64,000 bases of DNA. It comes from Physella acuta. Its lineage: Eukaryota; Mollusca; Gastropoda; Physidae. A program made the translations under genes and the position numbers. The notes beneath the pieces are model-generated. The model worked only from the letters and a program-made list of their open reading frames with translations, ran no database searches and was not told the origin of the DNA. Positions 1 through 10,897 of the stretch are shown here, in pieces. Position 1 is the stretch's first letter; every line of letters starts with the position of its first letter. The DNA lies in contig NW_026731976.1 in the NCBI RefSeq assembly GCF_028476545.1, forward strand, positions 1,194,339-1,258,338, in the 5' to 3' direction.

Positions 1-334
1 GTGATACACGACTTGATGGTGGTGATACAAAAAGTGGTGGCAATACACAACTTTCTGGTCGTGGTGATACAAAACTTTCTGGTGGTGATACACAACTTGC
101 TGGTAGTGATACACGACTTGATGGTGGTGATACACAATTTGCTGGTGGTGATACACAACTTGCTGGTAGTGATACACGACTTGATGGTGGTGATACACAA
201 TTTGCTGGTGGTGATACACAACTTGCTGGTAGTGATACAAAAAGTGGTGGTGATACACAATTTGCTGGTGGTGATACACAACTTGCTGGTGGTGACACAC
301 AACTTTCTGGTGGTGATACACGACTTTCATCTAC
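1..334. repeat. 21-bp minisatellite, open at the left edge
   Basis: About 16 imperfect copies of a 21-bp unit related to GGTGATACACAACTTGCTG, with variants such as ACGACTTGATG and AAAAAGTGGTG. It runs from the first base, so its true start lies outside the window. The unit length is a multiple of three, which keeps a Val/Ile-rich frame open; I regard that frame as an artefact. Confidence 0.9.
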
Positions 335-742
335 ATTTTTAATGGCGTCTAGTTTTACTAAATCCGTTCTAGCTTTTTGTCCCCCCCCCCCACACCCCAC
401 ACACTTAGTACCAACCCCGACTATTCACTCCTCCTCTCCCCACCCCGAAGTTTAAGACGCACATAAAACATGTTCATACTAAGCTTAACTTCGTATTTGT
501 CCATACTTAGACAATCAAACACCGCATTTATAAAATGGACGGGGAAATTTTGTTGCCTCATTAAAATTTTAAAAATATTTTAGCATTGTTTTATTTGAGA
601 ATTACGGAAACCATTGTTGCCGGTCTCATGGGGTTAAGGAATTTGTTTTATCGCTGGAGGGTTAAAATATATCGCGACAGCTGGGGAGGGGCGTTTGCCT
701 GGCAACGGCGTCACCTAGTAGGTCCCAGGCAACGTTCAGTTT
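335..742. other. Spacer, no gene seen
   Basis: Mixed AT-rich and CT-rich DNA with a C run near 381-391. I see no coding signal, no splice-bounded open frame and no recognisable mobile element. Confidence 0.6.
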
Positions 743-1119
743 CCTGACACACACCTGACGTCCAGGTACCTGACACACACCTGACGTCCAGGTATCTGAC
801 ACACACCTGACGTCCAGGTACCTGACACACACCTGACGTCCAGGTACCTGACACACACCTGACGTCCAGGTATCTGACACACACCTGACGTCCAGGTACC
901 TGACACACACCTGACGTCCAGGTATCTGACACACACCTGACGTCCAGGTATCTGACACACACCTGACGTCCAGGTACCTGACACACACCTGACGTCCAGG
1001 TATCTGACACACACCTGACGTCCAGGTACCTGACACACACCTGACGTCCAGGTATCTGACACACACCTGACGTCCAGGTATCTGACACACACCTGACGTC
1101 CAGGTATCTGACACACACC
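743..1119. repeat. 26-bp minisatellite with a dyad in each unit
   Basis: About 14 copies of a 26-bp unit, alternating between GGTACCTGACACACACCTG and GGTATCTGACACACACCTG versions. Each unit contains CACCTGACGTCCAGGTA, an inverted pair of E2-box-like sites (CACCTG and CAGGTA) around ACGTC. Copies are nearly identical, so the array looks recently homogenised. Open frames of Cys/Thr-rich peptides on the - strand are artefacts. Confidence 0.95.
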
Positions 1120-1302
1120 TGGACACTAACTGTGCCAGACGTGTAGCTTGTCGTGGTGTCGTCATGCGTGACGGCTGGAGAACAGCTCACGCGTGAGTGG
1201 GTGACGAGTGTAGGGGTAGGTGAGGCTTTGTTGGCCGGCAGACGTGAACACATTAACGTGACGTCACACACGTGCAGGGTTGTAAAACAATGATCATTTC
1301 TG

Positions 1303-1716
1303 ATGTCGGTGTCATCTGATGTCGGTGTCATCTGGTGTTGGTGTCATCTGGTGTTGTTGTCATTTGGTGTTGGTGTCATTTGGTGTTGGTGTCATTTGGT
1401 GTTGGTGTCATTTGGTGTCATCTGGTGTTGGTGTCATCTGGTGTTGGTGTCATTTGGTGTTGGTGTCATCTGGTGGTGTCATCTGGTGTTGGTGTCATCT
1501 GGTGCTGGTGTCATTTGGTGTCATCTGGTGGTGTCATCTGGTGTTAGTGTCATTTGGTGTTGGTGTCATCTGGTGTCAGTGTCATTTGGTGTCATCTGGT
1601 GTTGGTGTCATCTGGTGGTGTCATCTGGTGTTGGTGTCATCTGGTGCTGGTGTCATTTGGTGTCATCTGGTGGTGTCATCTGGTGTTAGTGTAATCTGGT
1701 GTTGGTGTCATCTGGT
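1303..1716. repeat. 16-bp TGGTGTTGGTGTCATC array
   Basis: Roughly 25 copies of a 16-bp unit mixed with shorter 10-bp units (TGGTGTCATC). The plus strand is very poor in C. All three + frames stay open with Cys/Trp/Val-rich peptides, which argues against coding. Confidence 0.9.
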
Positions 1717-2339
1717 TCTCGTTTATGAACATTCTAATTCCATCGGGACAGTTTTTTAGCAACGGAGGTTAGAATCAAAGTTACAAAACGATCTTGTATC
1801 TGAAGAGAATTTATCACATTCGCGTCGCTTGCCCGCTATAAAAACAAAAGTTGTGACATTAATATTTTTGCTATTTGTCCATTCCATCCCTCCTCCCCCA
1901 GCCCCACCCCAGCCCCTATCTAGGGTCACGTGCCGTTAGAAAAGACCCCGCCCCAGTTGTGTAGGGTGTGCTGAGGAGGGGAAATATTGACACAGTCGTC
2001 CACTGGTCAGTCGGGTACTGTAACGTCCAGTGTCCAGAGGCTCAAGGAAATTGTTTTTCTTGCGATGCTCAAATGTTGAGCCAAACTTTGGACCAGATAG
2101 AAATGGACACTCTCCTATGAGGGGAGGGGGGGGGGTGTAGGTACGGGGGTAGGAGGGTTGATGTAGGTAGGGGTGGGAGGTTTAGCGCGACAACACAGGC
2201 TACAAAGAACTAACATCTCTGCTAAAACATAGACGAGTCGTCTAACACCGGAAAGTTAGCGTCATCATACACAGCGTTTTATAACACAATCTATACATAC
2301 ATTGTTATATATAGCAGCCTAAATAAGATACAGCGTTTT
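1717..2339. other. Spacer, no gene seen
   Basis: Unique-looking DNA with a G-rich patch around 2118-2190 and C-rich patches near 1888-1920. No coding frame with splice signals and no transposon hallmark was found. Confidence 0.5.
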
Positions 2340-2452
2340 ACACAAAACAATATATCATAGCAGTATACACAAAACAATATATCATAGCGTTATACACAAC
2401 ACAATATATCGCAGCGTTATACACAACACAATATATCATAGCGTTATAAACA
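2340..2452. repeat. 27-bp AT-rich tandem repeat
   Basis: About four copies of a 27-bp unit containing ACAATATATCATAGC and GTTATACACAA. Confidence 0.85.
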
Positions 2453-2591
2453 AAGGACGCCATATTTGTACTCAAAGCTAAACGAGAACATCAGAAAATA
2501 AATGTCATCAAAATATCTGTGTTGGTAACCGTCGTCTGCAATACATTTGTTCCTGAAGTCTCGAGTTCGGATCTCTCGTTGCCGCCTCTGT

Positions 2592-2712
2592 TGGTGAGTA
2601 GCCGCTGACTCTAGGGCATCGTGAGTAACCGCTGACTCTAGGGGATCGTGAGTAGCCGCTGACTCTAGGGGATCGTGAGTAGCCGCTGACTCTAGGGCAT
2701 CGTGAGTAACCG
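2592..2712. repeat. 27-bp minisatellite
   Basis: Five copies of a 27-bp unit containing GCCGCTGACTCTAGGG and ATCGTGAGTA. It lies just downstream of a short stretch (2,549-2,575) with a tRNA-box-B-like GAGTTCGGATCTC, possibly a remnant of a SINE head. Confidence 0.9.
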
Positions 2713-3285
2713 CTACCCTAACCCTACTACACAGTGTAGATCTACTCCACCTACCCACTCGCCTAATAAAGGGTGGATCTACACCATTGCCCTAGTACAG
2801 AGTTTGGATCTACTCCACCTACATAGATCTGTAACAAAGACGAGTCCGTCTGCCCTAGTGCCCCAAAGTCCACAGACATGAGATACAGTACATCTGCCCC
2901 ATTGAGATTACAATGCCTCAGGTGTTTTAATTTTTCTATTACAGAATTTAAAAATCTGGATCTTCAGCAGAAAACAAGTTTTGTCTGGCTAATCAGCACT
3001 TTAAAAAACACAATCCCTCTTCTACCCCACTCTTCCTCCCCACAAATATGTTTTTACGTTAGACCCGGGACTCGCTCAAATACTATTTCCACATCTTTTT
3101 CCACATCTTTTTCCACGGTAAAAAAAAATTTCATTTCCGGCTCTAAGTTGGGGAGTCAGTGTTAAATAAAATTTTACGGTGGGGCGCGGTGGGGCGTCTT
3201 TATTAGGGCGGGGCTTGTGGGGAGCTTCCATATCGAGATGTCTGCCACATATTGCCGTCAGGGGGGGGGGGGGGGACACAGACAG
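2713..3285. other. Spacer, no gene seen
   Basis: Begins with a loose repeat of GGATCTACTCCACCTAC (2,725-2,825), then AT-rich unique DNA and a G run near 3,260-3,273. A 95-codon open frame from the ATG at 2,878 has no splice signals or recognisable domain and is treated as chance. Confidence 0.45.
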
Positions 3286-3420
3286 TAGTCAGATACAGGA
3301 GGGGTTGGGGTGGGGAGAGGGTGCCACAGACAGTAGTCAGATACAGGAGGGGGTGGGGTGGGGGAGGGTGCCACAGACAGTAGTCAGATACAGGAGGGGG
3401 TGGGGTGGGGGGGTGGGGGG
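3286..3420. repeat. 47-bp G-rich minisatellite
   Basis: Three copies of a unit of about 47 bp beginning CAGTAGTCAGATACAGGAGG followed by G-rich sequence. The GATACAGGAGGGGGTGGGG part resembles the larger arrays at 51.4-53.7 kb, so the two may share a source. Confidence 0.85.
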
Positions 3421-3885
3421 GAAATGATGAGTTGTGTTGACAAGTGACACAGAACTAAATAACAGGCTCAGCGCTAGTTTAAATTAAAAAAAAACAAAAA
3501 ACAATTACCTCGTGACAAAAAGTAATTTGACAAAAATAATTTGAACCGTCGTGGAAGTGACAATTTTTGTAGTGAGGTATCGGACGGATTTAGGGTAAAC
3601 ACGCAGTCAATGATGTTCTATAAAGCTAACAAAACAATGATGGAGGGGGGGGGGATGCACCAGACGACGTAGCGAGTCGCACCCAGGCGCTATAATCATC
3701 TCCCCCCCCCCCTCCCCCACCATCCACACTATGTAATCAGAGGCAGCCTGTAAATTAAAGGTTCTGTATGGGGGAGGGGTGGGGGGAGGGGTCAAACTTC
3801 CGCCTATCGGTTATCCAGGATAGATTCGAGTTCACCAGGTACAGTCCGGTCCGGAGTCAGAAATGTTTAGATCTGACTCCTGCGT
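3421..3885. other. Spacer, no gene seen
   Basis: AT-rich unique DNA with several C/G runs (3,640-3,790). No gene or element recognised. Confidence 0.5.
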
Positions 3886-4266
3886 CCGCACGTCGGACTT
3901 GGCTTTGATCCGACTAATGTCGCCGTGCCAACTGCCGTCGTCCGACTAATGTCGTCGTGCCAACTGCCGTCGTCCGACTAATGTCGTCGTGCCAACTGCC
4001 GTCGTCCGACTAATGTCGTCGTGCCAACTGCCGTCGTCCGACTAATGTCGTCGTGCCAACTGCCGTCGTCCGACTAATGTCGTCGTGCCAACTGCCGTCG
4101 TCCGACTAATGTCGTGCCAACTGCCGTCGTCCGACTAATGTCGCCGTGCCAACTGCCGTCGTCCGACTAATGTCGTCGTGCCAACTGCCGTCGTCCGACT
4201 AATGTCGTCGTGCCAACTGCCGTCGTCCGACTAATGTCGTCGTGCCAACTGCCGTCGTCCGACTCA
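3886..4266. repeat. 32-bp minisatellite
   Basis: About 12 copies of a 32-bp unit made of GTCGTCCGACTAATGTCGTC and GTGCCAACTGCC. One copy has lost three bases (near 4,115). The array is CpG-rich and highly uniform. Confidence 0.95.
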
Positions 4267-4630
4267 GGTCAAGCACGATGCACATCTCGAGCGCCAAAAG
4301 TTGATTCATCGTCTGCTCCTGGTGCCAGAATCATTTCCGCAGACGTTTCTCGGGTTTGATCCCCCGCCTCCCACGACGGCGATTTCCGCGGTATCGGATT
4401 AATGTCTCCGTCCTTCAGGAATTCGCCGGAGCCGTAATTAAATTCCGGAAACATTTCGGCACTCAATTAGCCGGCAGTGCCGGATGAGCCGGGGACAAGA
4501 ACAAAGGCGCGCAAACAAAAACCGGCGTTTGATAATCCCCTCAGAATGTGCTAAGCCGGCCAGTCGCGTTAATTAGGTTGGGGCAAGTTTGGCCGCTGCT
4601 TTCTGCGGTAATTAAGTTTGGCTGAAGGTT
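4267..4630. other. High-complexity TAAT/CCGG-rich island, possible regulatory DNA
   Basis: GC-rich, non-repetitive DNA with many homeodomain-type cores (GGATTAATG, GTAATTAAA, CAATTAG, GTTAATTAG, GGTAATTAAG). On the - strand a 61-codon frame is open from an ATG at 4,454 to 4,269 (starting MFPEFNYGSGEFLKDG), without a clear splice site. I cannot decide between a conserved non-coding element and a small or partial coding exon, and regulatory DNA seems likelier. Confidence 0.25.
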
Positions 4631-4988
4631 GCGGGTGTGGTGGTCATTAGGAAACGTTATCTACGTTTCTTGTTGGTCAGCTGGCTTTGTTTTACCGTTT
4701 GGTGATACGTCAACTTTTGATATCAAATTTGTTGATGCTGAGTTGATTTTCTCAAAAATGTTGCGTGAGTCAGTGATGTGGGGAAAACTGGAACGTTCGG
4801 TGGGGGAGGTGGGGGAGGGTGGGTTAGGTGTGGTGGGTTAGGTGTGGGAGTTGGCGGAGGGTGTGGGATGGGAGAGGCTGACGGAATGATTGCTACCTCG
4901 CCTCTATCAGCCTTGCCTTATGTATCCACGAATGTTCTGGGCCATGGCATAAGCTGTTCATGACTTCCTATGTCTAATCAATGGAACA
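4631..4988. other. Spacer, no gene seen
   Basis: Unique DNA with a G-rich patch at 4,798-4,870 that keeps glycine-rich frames open. No gene recognised. Confidence 0.5.
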
Positions 4989-5180
4989 GAGCGGTCGGAC
5001 GAGAAAGTGCTAGACTGCTAGCCCGAAAGTTTCGAGTTCGGATCCCTGTTTAGATCCCATTGGATATCCTTGAGTCCACCCAGCTCTGTGCCGTACCTAG
5101 CTCCCGTTAGACCGTAATGACTGCTGGACAGTGCTGACCATATTATCCCTTCACACGTCGAGGTCATAGTGACCGCTACC
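4989..5180 (+). mobile_element. tRNA-derived SINE, copy 1
   Basis: The head resembles a tRNA: a box-A-like region (GCGGTCGGACGAGAAAGTGC), then GCTAGACTGCTAGCC and a box B (GAGTTCGGATCCC) at about 5,034-5,046. The body contains GAGTCCACCCAGCTCTG, GTACCTAG, and CAGTGCTGACCATATTATCC. The same body segments, in the same order, occur in the copy at 33.74 kb, so both belong to one family. I recall this body type from gastropod genomes. The tail is diverged and no clear target duplication was found. Confidence 0.75.
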
Positions 5181-5215
5181 TCAGCAGCCTAAAGGACCAT
5201 CAGTCTAAAGGACCA

Positions 5216-5940
5216 TTACATTTAAAATGTTGACTACTTTTTTAAATATCTATTCAACATGGCTAATGTCAAGTAACATCTGATGTTGAAATTATATCGA
5301 GAGTTAGAATAATTAAAATGTTTGTGTTGTGAAAGTCATCAACGTTAACAGAAGGTTGGGTAGGGATAGTTTAAAACCAGCTAGACTGGCATTCTGTGAG
5401 TTTGTTCCCGAGTTGTATGGGTGTGTGTGTGGGGGGGGGGGGGTATGTTTGTATAAAGGATGTGACCGCTGGTCAGGGAGGCATTTAGTTAAAGGGATTG
5501 GGACACAGTGGAGACTTACGAAAGTAGGAATAGTGGTCAAATCGGTGTGGAGATTTTGTGTTTGTGTTGCTAAAGTTGACCGTAATGATAAGTTATCTGG
5601 GTTTAGACTCACCAAGGTATGCGTCATCAACACGTGCATCAAAAACAGATTTTTACAAAATATTTTATAAAACCGTGGAGGTTGTATAAGCTTTAAACCA
5701 AGACAATACAAAGGACAGACAGACAGACGGACGGACGGACAAACAGGCAGACGGACATGGTTACAGCATTATAAAACTGACTACACCCCACAGAAAACGA
5801 GCTAACAAAATTGTGTCGTCCCCCCCCCCCCTCCCCCAACAAAATGTAGCAGTATAAAATCTCAGGTCCTTTGTCCTACCCCCCCCCCCCCCCAATCAAA
5901 AAGTGGCCCAAAAAAATATCGTCCTCATTCACTGCTCACA
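5216..5940. other. Spacer, no confident gene
   Basis: A non-repetitive open frame on + (5,329-5,670) is overlapped by another on - (5,313-5,711), and neither has recognisable domains. On -, GTGAGT follows ACCTTG at about 5,610, a possible donor without a supporting partner. The right half has (GACA/GACG)n at 5,718-5,757 and C runs near 5,821 and 5,879. Confidence 0.4.
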
Positions 5941-6700
5941 TCAGGCCACCAAAGTTTGTCGACAGCCGCGCTAAATCCCGATCTAATCGATACATCGATA
6001 CGCGATCGGACATTGAAAGTCAATGTATGGACCGGAGCCGTACGATATTTTCGTCATGATCGATCGATGGCCACATTAACATGTAAATCATGGCCCGATT
6101 CCCCGCTAACCGCCGACTAATATCTAAAAAAAAATGGCCCCTCATTAAGTTAGGCCGTCGGTTACTGCCAATCAATTAGCCAACGGTTAGGTTTACTAGA
6201 CCGTGTTAGAAATAATTAACCATAAACTCGGCTCGTGTAATAATTAACTTCTGGGCCAAACTCACATAATTTAACGCTCAAATTTTTTAGCTGCACACAC
6301 CTCAATTACCGCCCTTGTTTTTCCTCATGGAGCCCTATAGGCCGTGGATTCTCTCCCCCTGTTAACTCGTAGCCTCCCCTGTTTAAAATTCTCCCAAGAA
6401 TTCACATTCACGACACGAGGGCAAAAAATTATCTCCCTTGCCTAAAAAATAATTAAGGCCTCTTTTTCTCAACCCCCCCCCCCCCCCCCCTCATCCCTCC
6501 CCACCTCCTCGTCGCATCGTTCTCGTCATTAAATTTTTTAACAGCGGTCAGAGTATCGATTACACACAATCAACGATACGACATAATCGCCAGTCTACTT
6601 GACATCCCCGTATCGGTAAACATATGTAATCGCCGAGGTATCGTCCCAGTATCGTGGCTACTGTCAATACCATTACTCCGTCAAATCACTGAATGGACAG
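5941..6700. other. ATCGAT- and TAATTA-rich island, possible regulatory DNA
   Basis: Non-repetitive DNA with many ATCGAT-type palindromes (CTAATCGATACATCGATACG near 5,982, ATGATCGATCGATGG near 6,057, GTATCGATTAC near 6,552) and TAATTA/CAATTA cores between 6,100 and 6,300. Such clusters are typical of enhancers or DREF/Cut-type sites, but no function can be shown from sequence. An 18-base C run is at 6,473-6,490. Confidence 0.25.
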
Positions 6701-6825
6701 CAAGAATCGGGAAAATCCGTTGGTTCAATTTTAGTCGTCAAAAAAAAAAAACTAAAGTGCTGCCAAAGTTCGTGCAGTTGTAGCAAAAAATAAATATTGG
6801 GGTTAGCAGACGTTCAGTGTCGCGA

Positions 6826-7150
6826 CATTTGTGGGGGGTGGGGGTGTGTTGGTTAGGGTAGGGAGTAAAGTGGTTAGTCTGGGGTAAAGGGGTGTATTAG
6901 GGTGTGAATGGTATGAGTGGGGTGTGTTGGATAGTGTGAGTTGTGTTAGTGTGTGGTTTGTTGGTGTGGGTTGTGTAAGTGTGGGGTATGTATGTGTGGG
7001 GTATGTAAGTGTGGGGTATGTAAGTGTGGGTTGTGTAGGTGTGAGGTTTGTTAGTGTGTTAGATGGTAGTGAGCAGTATTAAATAGTGTGGGGTTCGTTG
7101 ATTACTGTGGGGTATATTAGTGTGGGGTAGTGTGGGGTGTATTATTAGCG
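6826..7150. repeat. Degenerate GTGTGGGGTATGTAA repeat
   Basis: Loose GT/GGG-rich repeat with units such as GTGTGGGGTATGTAA and GTGTTAGTGTG. It is much less regular than the minisatellites elsewhere, so it is probably older. Confidence 0.75.
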
Positions 7151-7735
7151 TCATATCACTACAGAGACGTGCATCGCTGAGAAGATGAAAACAAAATCCA
7201 TCAAGTCAACCACTGTTTGCCTTAAAGTGACCCAAACTGTAGCTGCATCACGTGATGTGACCCAACTAGTTAACTCACGGTCAGTCCAGCTGGACTAGGG
7301 TACGTGGTGAGTACTTTTTGGTCAAAGTTTGAGACAGGAAGGATACGTTAGGTACAAAGTTGAATGAAGCAATTTAAAGAACATTATGGAATGGCGAAAT
7401 ATGTGGACCAGTTCTAATTTGAATACTAAGTAGACCATTCCTGAATGGCGCAACATATTCCTATATTCCTAAATTAAATAATCCTGAATGGCGCAATAAG
7501 TGGATAATTTGGTTAATCTCTGAATGGTGAAATACTTGTCGCATACATAAATGACGCAATATTTGGACGATTCCTGAATAGACCGCAGCAGTCCAGAGGA
7601 CGAACCCACTTCAAGAAGTTTCTCGTCAGGCTGAACTGTGTGGAACTGGTGTGTGGTACTGCTGTGTGGGACTGCTGTGTGGGACTCACGTGTTTGGCAA
7701 CTGTGTGGGACTAATGTATTAGAATCCTATGTAGG
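7151..7735. other. Spacer with degenerate CTGAATGGCGCAA repeats
   Basis: Between about 7,385 and 7,590 short motifs CTGAATGGCG(C/A)AA and ATTTGGA recur with irregular spacing, an old tandem repeat. From 7,630 the motif CTGTGTGGGACT recurs. No gene seen. Confidence 0.5.
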
Positions 7736-7736
7736 G

Positions 7737-7985
7737 GTCGGCGTGGTCGAGTCGGTAAAGCTCATGGTTGCTAAACCGAAAAGTCTCGAGTTCGAACCCT
7801 CGGGCAGATGAGGCTCGTTAGCTGGGGACAGCCACTCTTCTAGGAGAGACAACTCTAAAATCAAACAACTGCTGCCTTGTAGTTTGTTCTTGGTTGGACA
7901 AAGGCTATGGAAGCAAATCCAAAAAGAAAAACAGGCTGAAATCGGAGTCAATGGCCTCAATGGCGCATAACCAGTTGACACGTAA
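7737..7985 (+). mobile_element. tRNA-derived SINE, second family, copy A
   Basis: The tRNA-like head has GGCGTGGTCGAGTCGGTAAAG (box A region) followed about 45 bp later by CTCGAGTTCGAACCC, a good box B. The body continues with CAAACAACTGCTGCCTTGTAG, GGACAAAGGCTATGGAAGC and GGCTGAAATCGGAGTCAATG. The next element at 7,996 has the same head. This is a RNA polymerase III-type SINE that would move with a partner LINE; it encodes no protein. Confidence 0.7.
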
Positions 7986-7995
7986 CGCTTAATTG

Positions 7996-8130
7996 TGTTG
8001 GAGGCGTGGTCGAGTCGGCAAAAAGCTCATGGTTGATAAATTCGAACAAAGTCTCGAGTTCAAACCCTCTGGCAGATAAGGCTCGATCCCTCCCAACACT
8101 AAAAATTAAGAACGAAGAAGAAGAAAGAAG
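7996..8130 (+). mobile_element. tRNA-derived SINE, second family, copy B (short)
   Basis: Repeats the head of the previous element (GGCGTGGTCGAGTCGGCAAA, CTCGAGTTCAAACCCTC), but the body is lost. After AGGCTCGATCCCTCCCAAC it runs into a GAAGAAGAAGAAAG tail. Box B carries one change (TTCAAACC for TTCGAACC). The tail after the head suggests 3' end truncation or a head-only subfamily. Confidence 0.65.
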
Positions 8131-8805
8131 AAGGAATCCTATGTGTGCCCCTGCTGTGTGATGTATGCAACATGAAGTTTATTTCTTAACTTAAATGTGT
8201 GAAGTATGAGACAAATAATCCGATAAATAAATCACAGGAAAAAAATATTTGCTTGGAACTATACCGTACAATAACAATTATAGTTGTAAATTTTTATATC
8301 AGTTATCTATTTAACATAAAACATCGAGTTTTTGCAAGAACCAACCAATCTTTAAGTACAGGTTAACAAATTAAAGCACAATAAGCAAATGAATTGAAGT
8401 CAGACACATTACACCACCCCCCCTCCCCCGACATTCCCACTAAATATGTCACAAGTCTTCACCACGTCAACAGAGACGAAAAAAATCACCTACTGTTGAG
8501 GTAAGTCAGCTTAAAATCTATCGGCGAAAAAATCCACAATTCAGTTGGAAAACGTCGGAGAAAAAACAACAACACCATCCAGCACCTACCCTACAGAGAA
8601 CTGAGAAAACCTTCTCGTCACAAAAGAGTAAAGAGAAACCCACTATTCTATGGGCAAGCCGCTTTACCACCAGGAGAAAACCATCAGGAGAAAACCACCA
8701 GAAGAAAACCACCAGTCTAACCATACTTGCTCGTCTCTGTGGATGCCACGACATCTGCAGATTTCTCAGGGAATAATTTCTTCAAGCTGCGCAAAAACCC
8801 ACTTT
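8131..8805. other. Spacer, no confident gene
   Basis: AT-rich unique DNA. A consensus-like donor TGTTGAG|GTAAGT is at 8,499-8,503, with a possible acceptor AACAG about 27 bp upstream, but so short a lone exon is not convincing. A short CACCAG(A/G)AGAAAAC repeat lies at 8,666-8,715. Confidence 0.45.
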
Positions 8806-9055
8806 TCACAGCTTTAACGGACACACGAAACCCACTTTGGACACTTTGACGGACACACAAAACCCACTTTGGACACTTTGACGGACACACAAAACCCACT
8901 TTGGACACTTTGACGGACACACAAAACCCACTTTGGACACTTTGACGGACACAGAAAACCCACTTTGGACACTTTGACGGACACACAAAACCCACTTTGG
9001 ACACTTTGACGGACACACAAAACCCACTTTGGACACTTTAACGGACACAGCAAAG
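8806..9055. repeat. 31-bp minisatellite
   Basis: Eight copies of a 31-bp unit containing GGACACTTTGACGGACACAC and AAAACCCACTT, with decayed copies continuing to about 9,110. Because 31 is not a multiple of three, the same peptide (CPKWVFCVRQSVQSGF-like) appears in all three - frames, the signature of a repeat and not of a gene. Confidence 0.95.
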
Positions 9056-9307
9056 CACATCTTGGACACAAAAAACCAGCTTGCACATATACAAATCCAC
9101 TTTGCACTTCTTAACAGTCACACAAACCCCACAAATCATTTTCAACTCGCCAATGGCTTAGCTTGTGATATCAAATGACAATTTTTAATTTTATCTGTTT
9201 GTTTTTATTGCTTCCCCCGTCTAGTACAGTTGTAGGGCGAATATTGACAGACTGGCAACGTACGGCAACTTTTGTAGGACGTAACGGATAACACATAAAT
9301 TATTGTA

Positions 9308-9340
<33 letters not shown>

Positions 9341-9891
9341 AAGTCAAAATAATTGAAAACGAATCCCCCTGAGGCAATAACCGATGAATAAATGAAGAAA
9401 TTAAATAACTTAAAAATAATTTACTCGCCTGAACGCGTTAAGTTACAAAAAATGGTGTGACCAGTTCAAGCTATTAAATTTTGTTAAAATGTTTAAAATT
9501 TTCTAGTTGAGTAACTGCGTAAAAATGTTAATGACGCTTTATATTTCTTACAACAGAAAGCTGCTAAAAACTTTTTAAAGTTAATAACCGCCAAAAAAAA
9601 AGTTTCAAAAGTCGTGACGTTACAGCAGACTACCGAAACATGTAAATTAAAAAACTGTCACGTGACACATCAGGAGAACGGTCCAATGAAGGCGGTTCAG
9701 GAGTTTCTTTCAAATATTTCGGGTGGCACCACTCCCCCCCCCCCCCCTCCCCTCTACAATTAAAGTGTACAGCACTTTTTAGCCCTGGACAACCCTCAAA
9801 ATATATAATTTATCTAGAAAATGTTTTACCAGTCTTCGCTCCCACCCCCTTGGAAATTTATATGCCCCCACCCCCCCCCCCCCCCCCCCCC
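9056..9891. other. Spacer, no gene seen
   Basis: AT-rich DNA with a (CA)n microsatellite at about 9,314-9,341 and C runs near 9,735 and 9,871-9,891. No coding signal found. Confidence 0.55.
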
Positions 9892-10043
9892 GGTAAACGG
9901 AAAAAAAGTCACAGGAAAAAAAACACAGAAAAAAAGTCACAGTTTTTGCTAGGAAAATAAGTCACGGAAAAAAAGTCACAATGGAAAAATTTTATCGGAA
10001 AAAAAGTCACAGAAATAAAGTCACAGAAAAAAAGTCACAAAAA
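9892..10043 (+). repeat. Left arm of GAAAAAAAGTCACA units
   Basis: About nine units of GGAAAAAAAGTCACA with variants (GGAAAAATTTTATC, AGAAATAAAGTCACA). It is the inverted partner of 10,767-10,879. Confidence 0.85.
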
Positions 10044-10766
10044 TCTTTTTAGAAATATTTTGATTTATTTGTTAAGAATTGTAAAATGTTGTATGTTTAT
10101 TGTTGTGGGTTGTATTTTTTAATAGCATAAATTATTTATAGACGTTAAAAGCATTATGGTTTATAAAAAATTTAAGTAAAAATACTCTAAGATAATTTAC
10201 AAAACAATCTCAACTTTTGTTATGTATTTAGTTAAATACGCAGTAGAAAAGTTAACTATAAAACAAAGGTAGTCATATCGTTGTGTTTTGCATATGTTTT
10301 GCCGTAGGCTATTCTCTGGTCGGCCTCCCCTCAGTAGGCATTGTCCGAACATATTTTGTGTTGTTGACAGCCTTTGAACCTTGTCGGCTCTCTGTTTTGA
10401 TCCTAAGTTTTGTTATGTAATGATCGTGATTAATGTGGGCAGTAAAGGTTGTTGAACTAAGCATAACTATTGTTGCGATGAGTTGAGGGCAGTAATTCAG
10501 ATGACCTTACCATTTCACGGTAATTTAATTTAAAAATAAAAAAAAAACACGATGAAAACAGTGGACATTCTATTAAATGCTATAAATATTATGTTTAACA
10601 TAATTACAATCTACATAATTCATACTAAATATTTTAGGTGAATTATAAAAATTACTATGCGTATACAGCCTACACACATTACATTACATTTAATTAATCC
10701 TAAGTTAATTTGCACTCTCTGAATATTTAATACATACAAGTATTAACAAATTCCATGCAAATATAT

Positions 10767-10879
10767 ATTTGTGACTTTTTTTCCTGTGACTTTTTTTCCT
10801 GTGACTTTTTTTCCTGTGACTTTTTTTCTGTGTTTTTTTTTCCTGTGGTTTTTTTTCCTGTGACTTTTTTTCCTACAAT
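10767..10879 (-). repeat. Right arm, inverted GAAAAAAAGTCACA units
   Basis: About seven units reading TGTGACTTTTTTTCC on the plus strand. This arm is more regular than the left one, including the matching ACACAGAAAAAAAGTCACAG variant on the - strand. Confidence 0.85.
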
Positions 10880-10897
10880 CCCCCCCCCCCCCCCCAC

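Larger units (their letters stand above)
9892..10879. mobile_element. Fold-back-like element with inverted tandem-array ends
   Basis: The left end (9,892-10,043) is a series of GGAAAAAAAGTCACA units. The right end (10,767-10,879) is the same motif inverted (TGTGACTTTTTTTCC). The 720-bp interior is AT-rich and non-coding. Both outer ends abut poly-C on the same strand (9,871-9,891 and 10,880-10,896), as expected if the element inserted into a C run and the run was left on both sides. Inverted ends made of short tandem units recall Foldback-type DNA elements. No transposase is present, so it would be non-autonomous. An independent local inversion of a simple repeat is the alternative. Confidence 0.5.
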
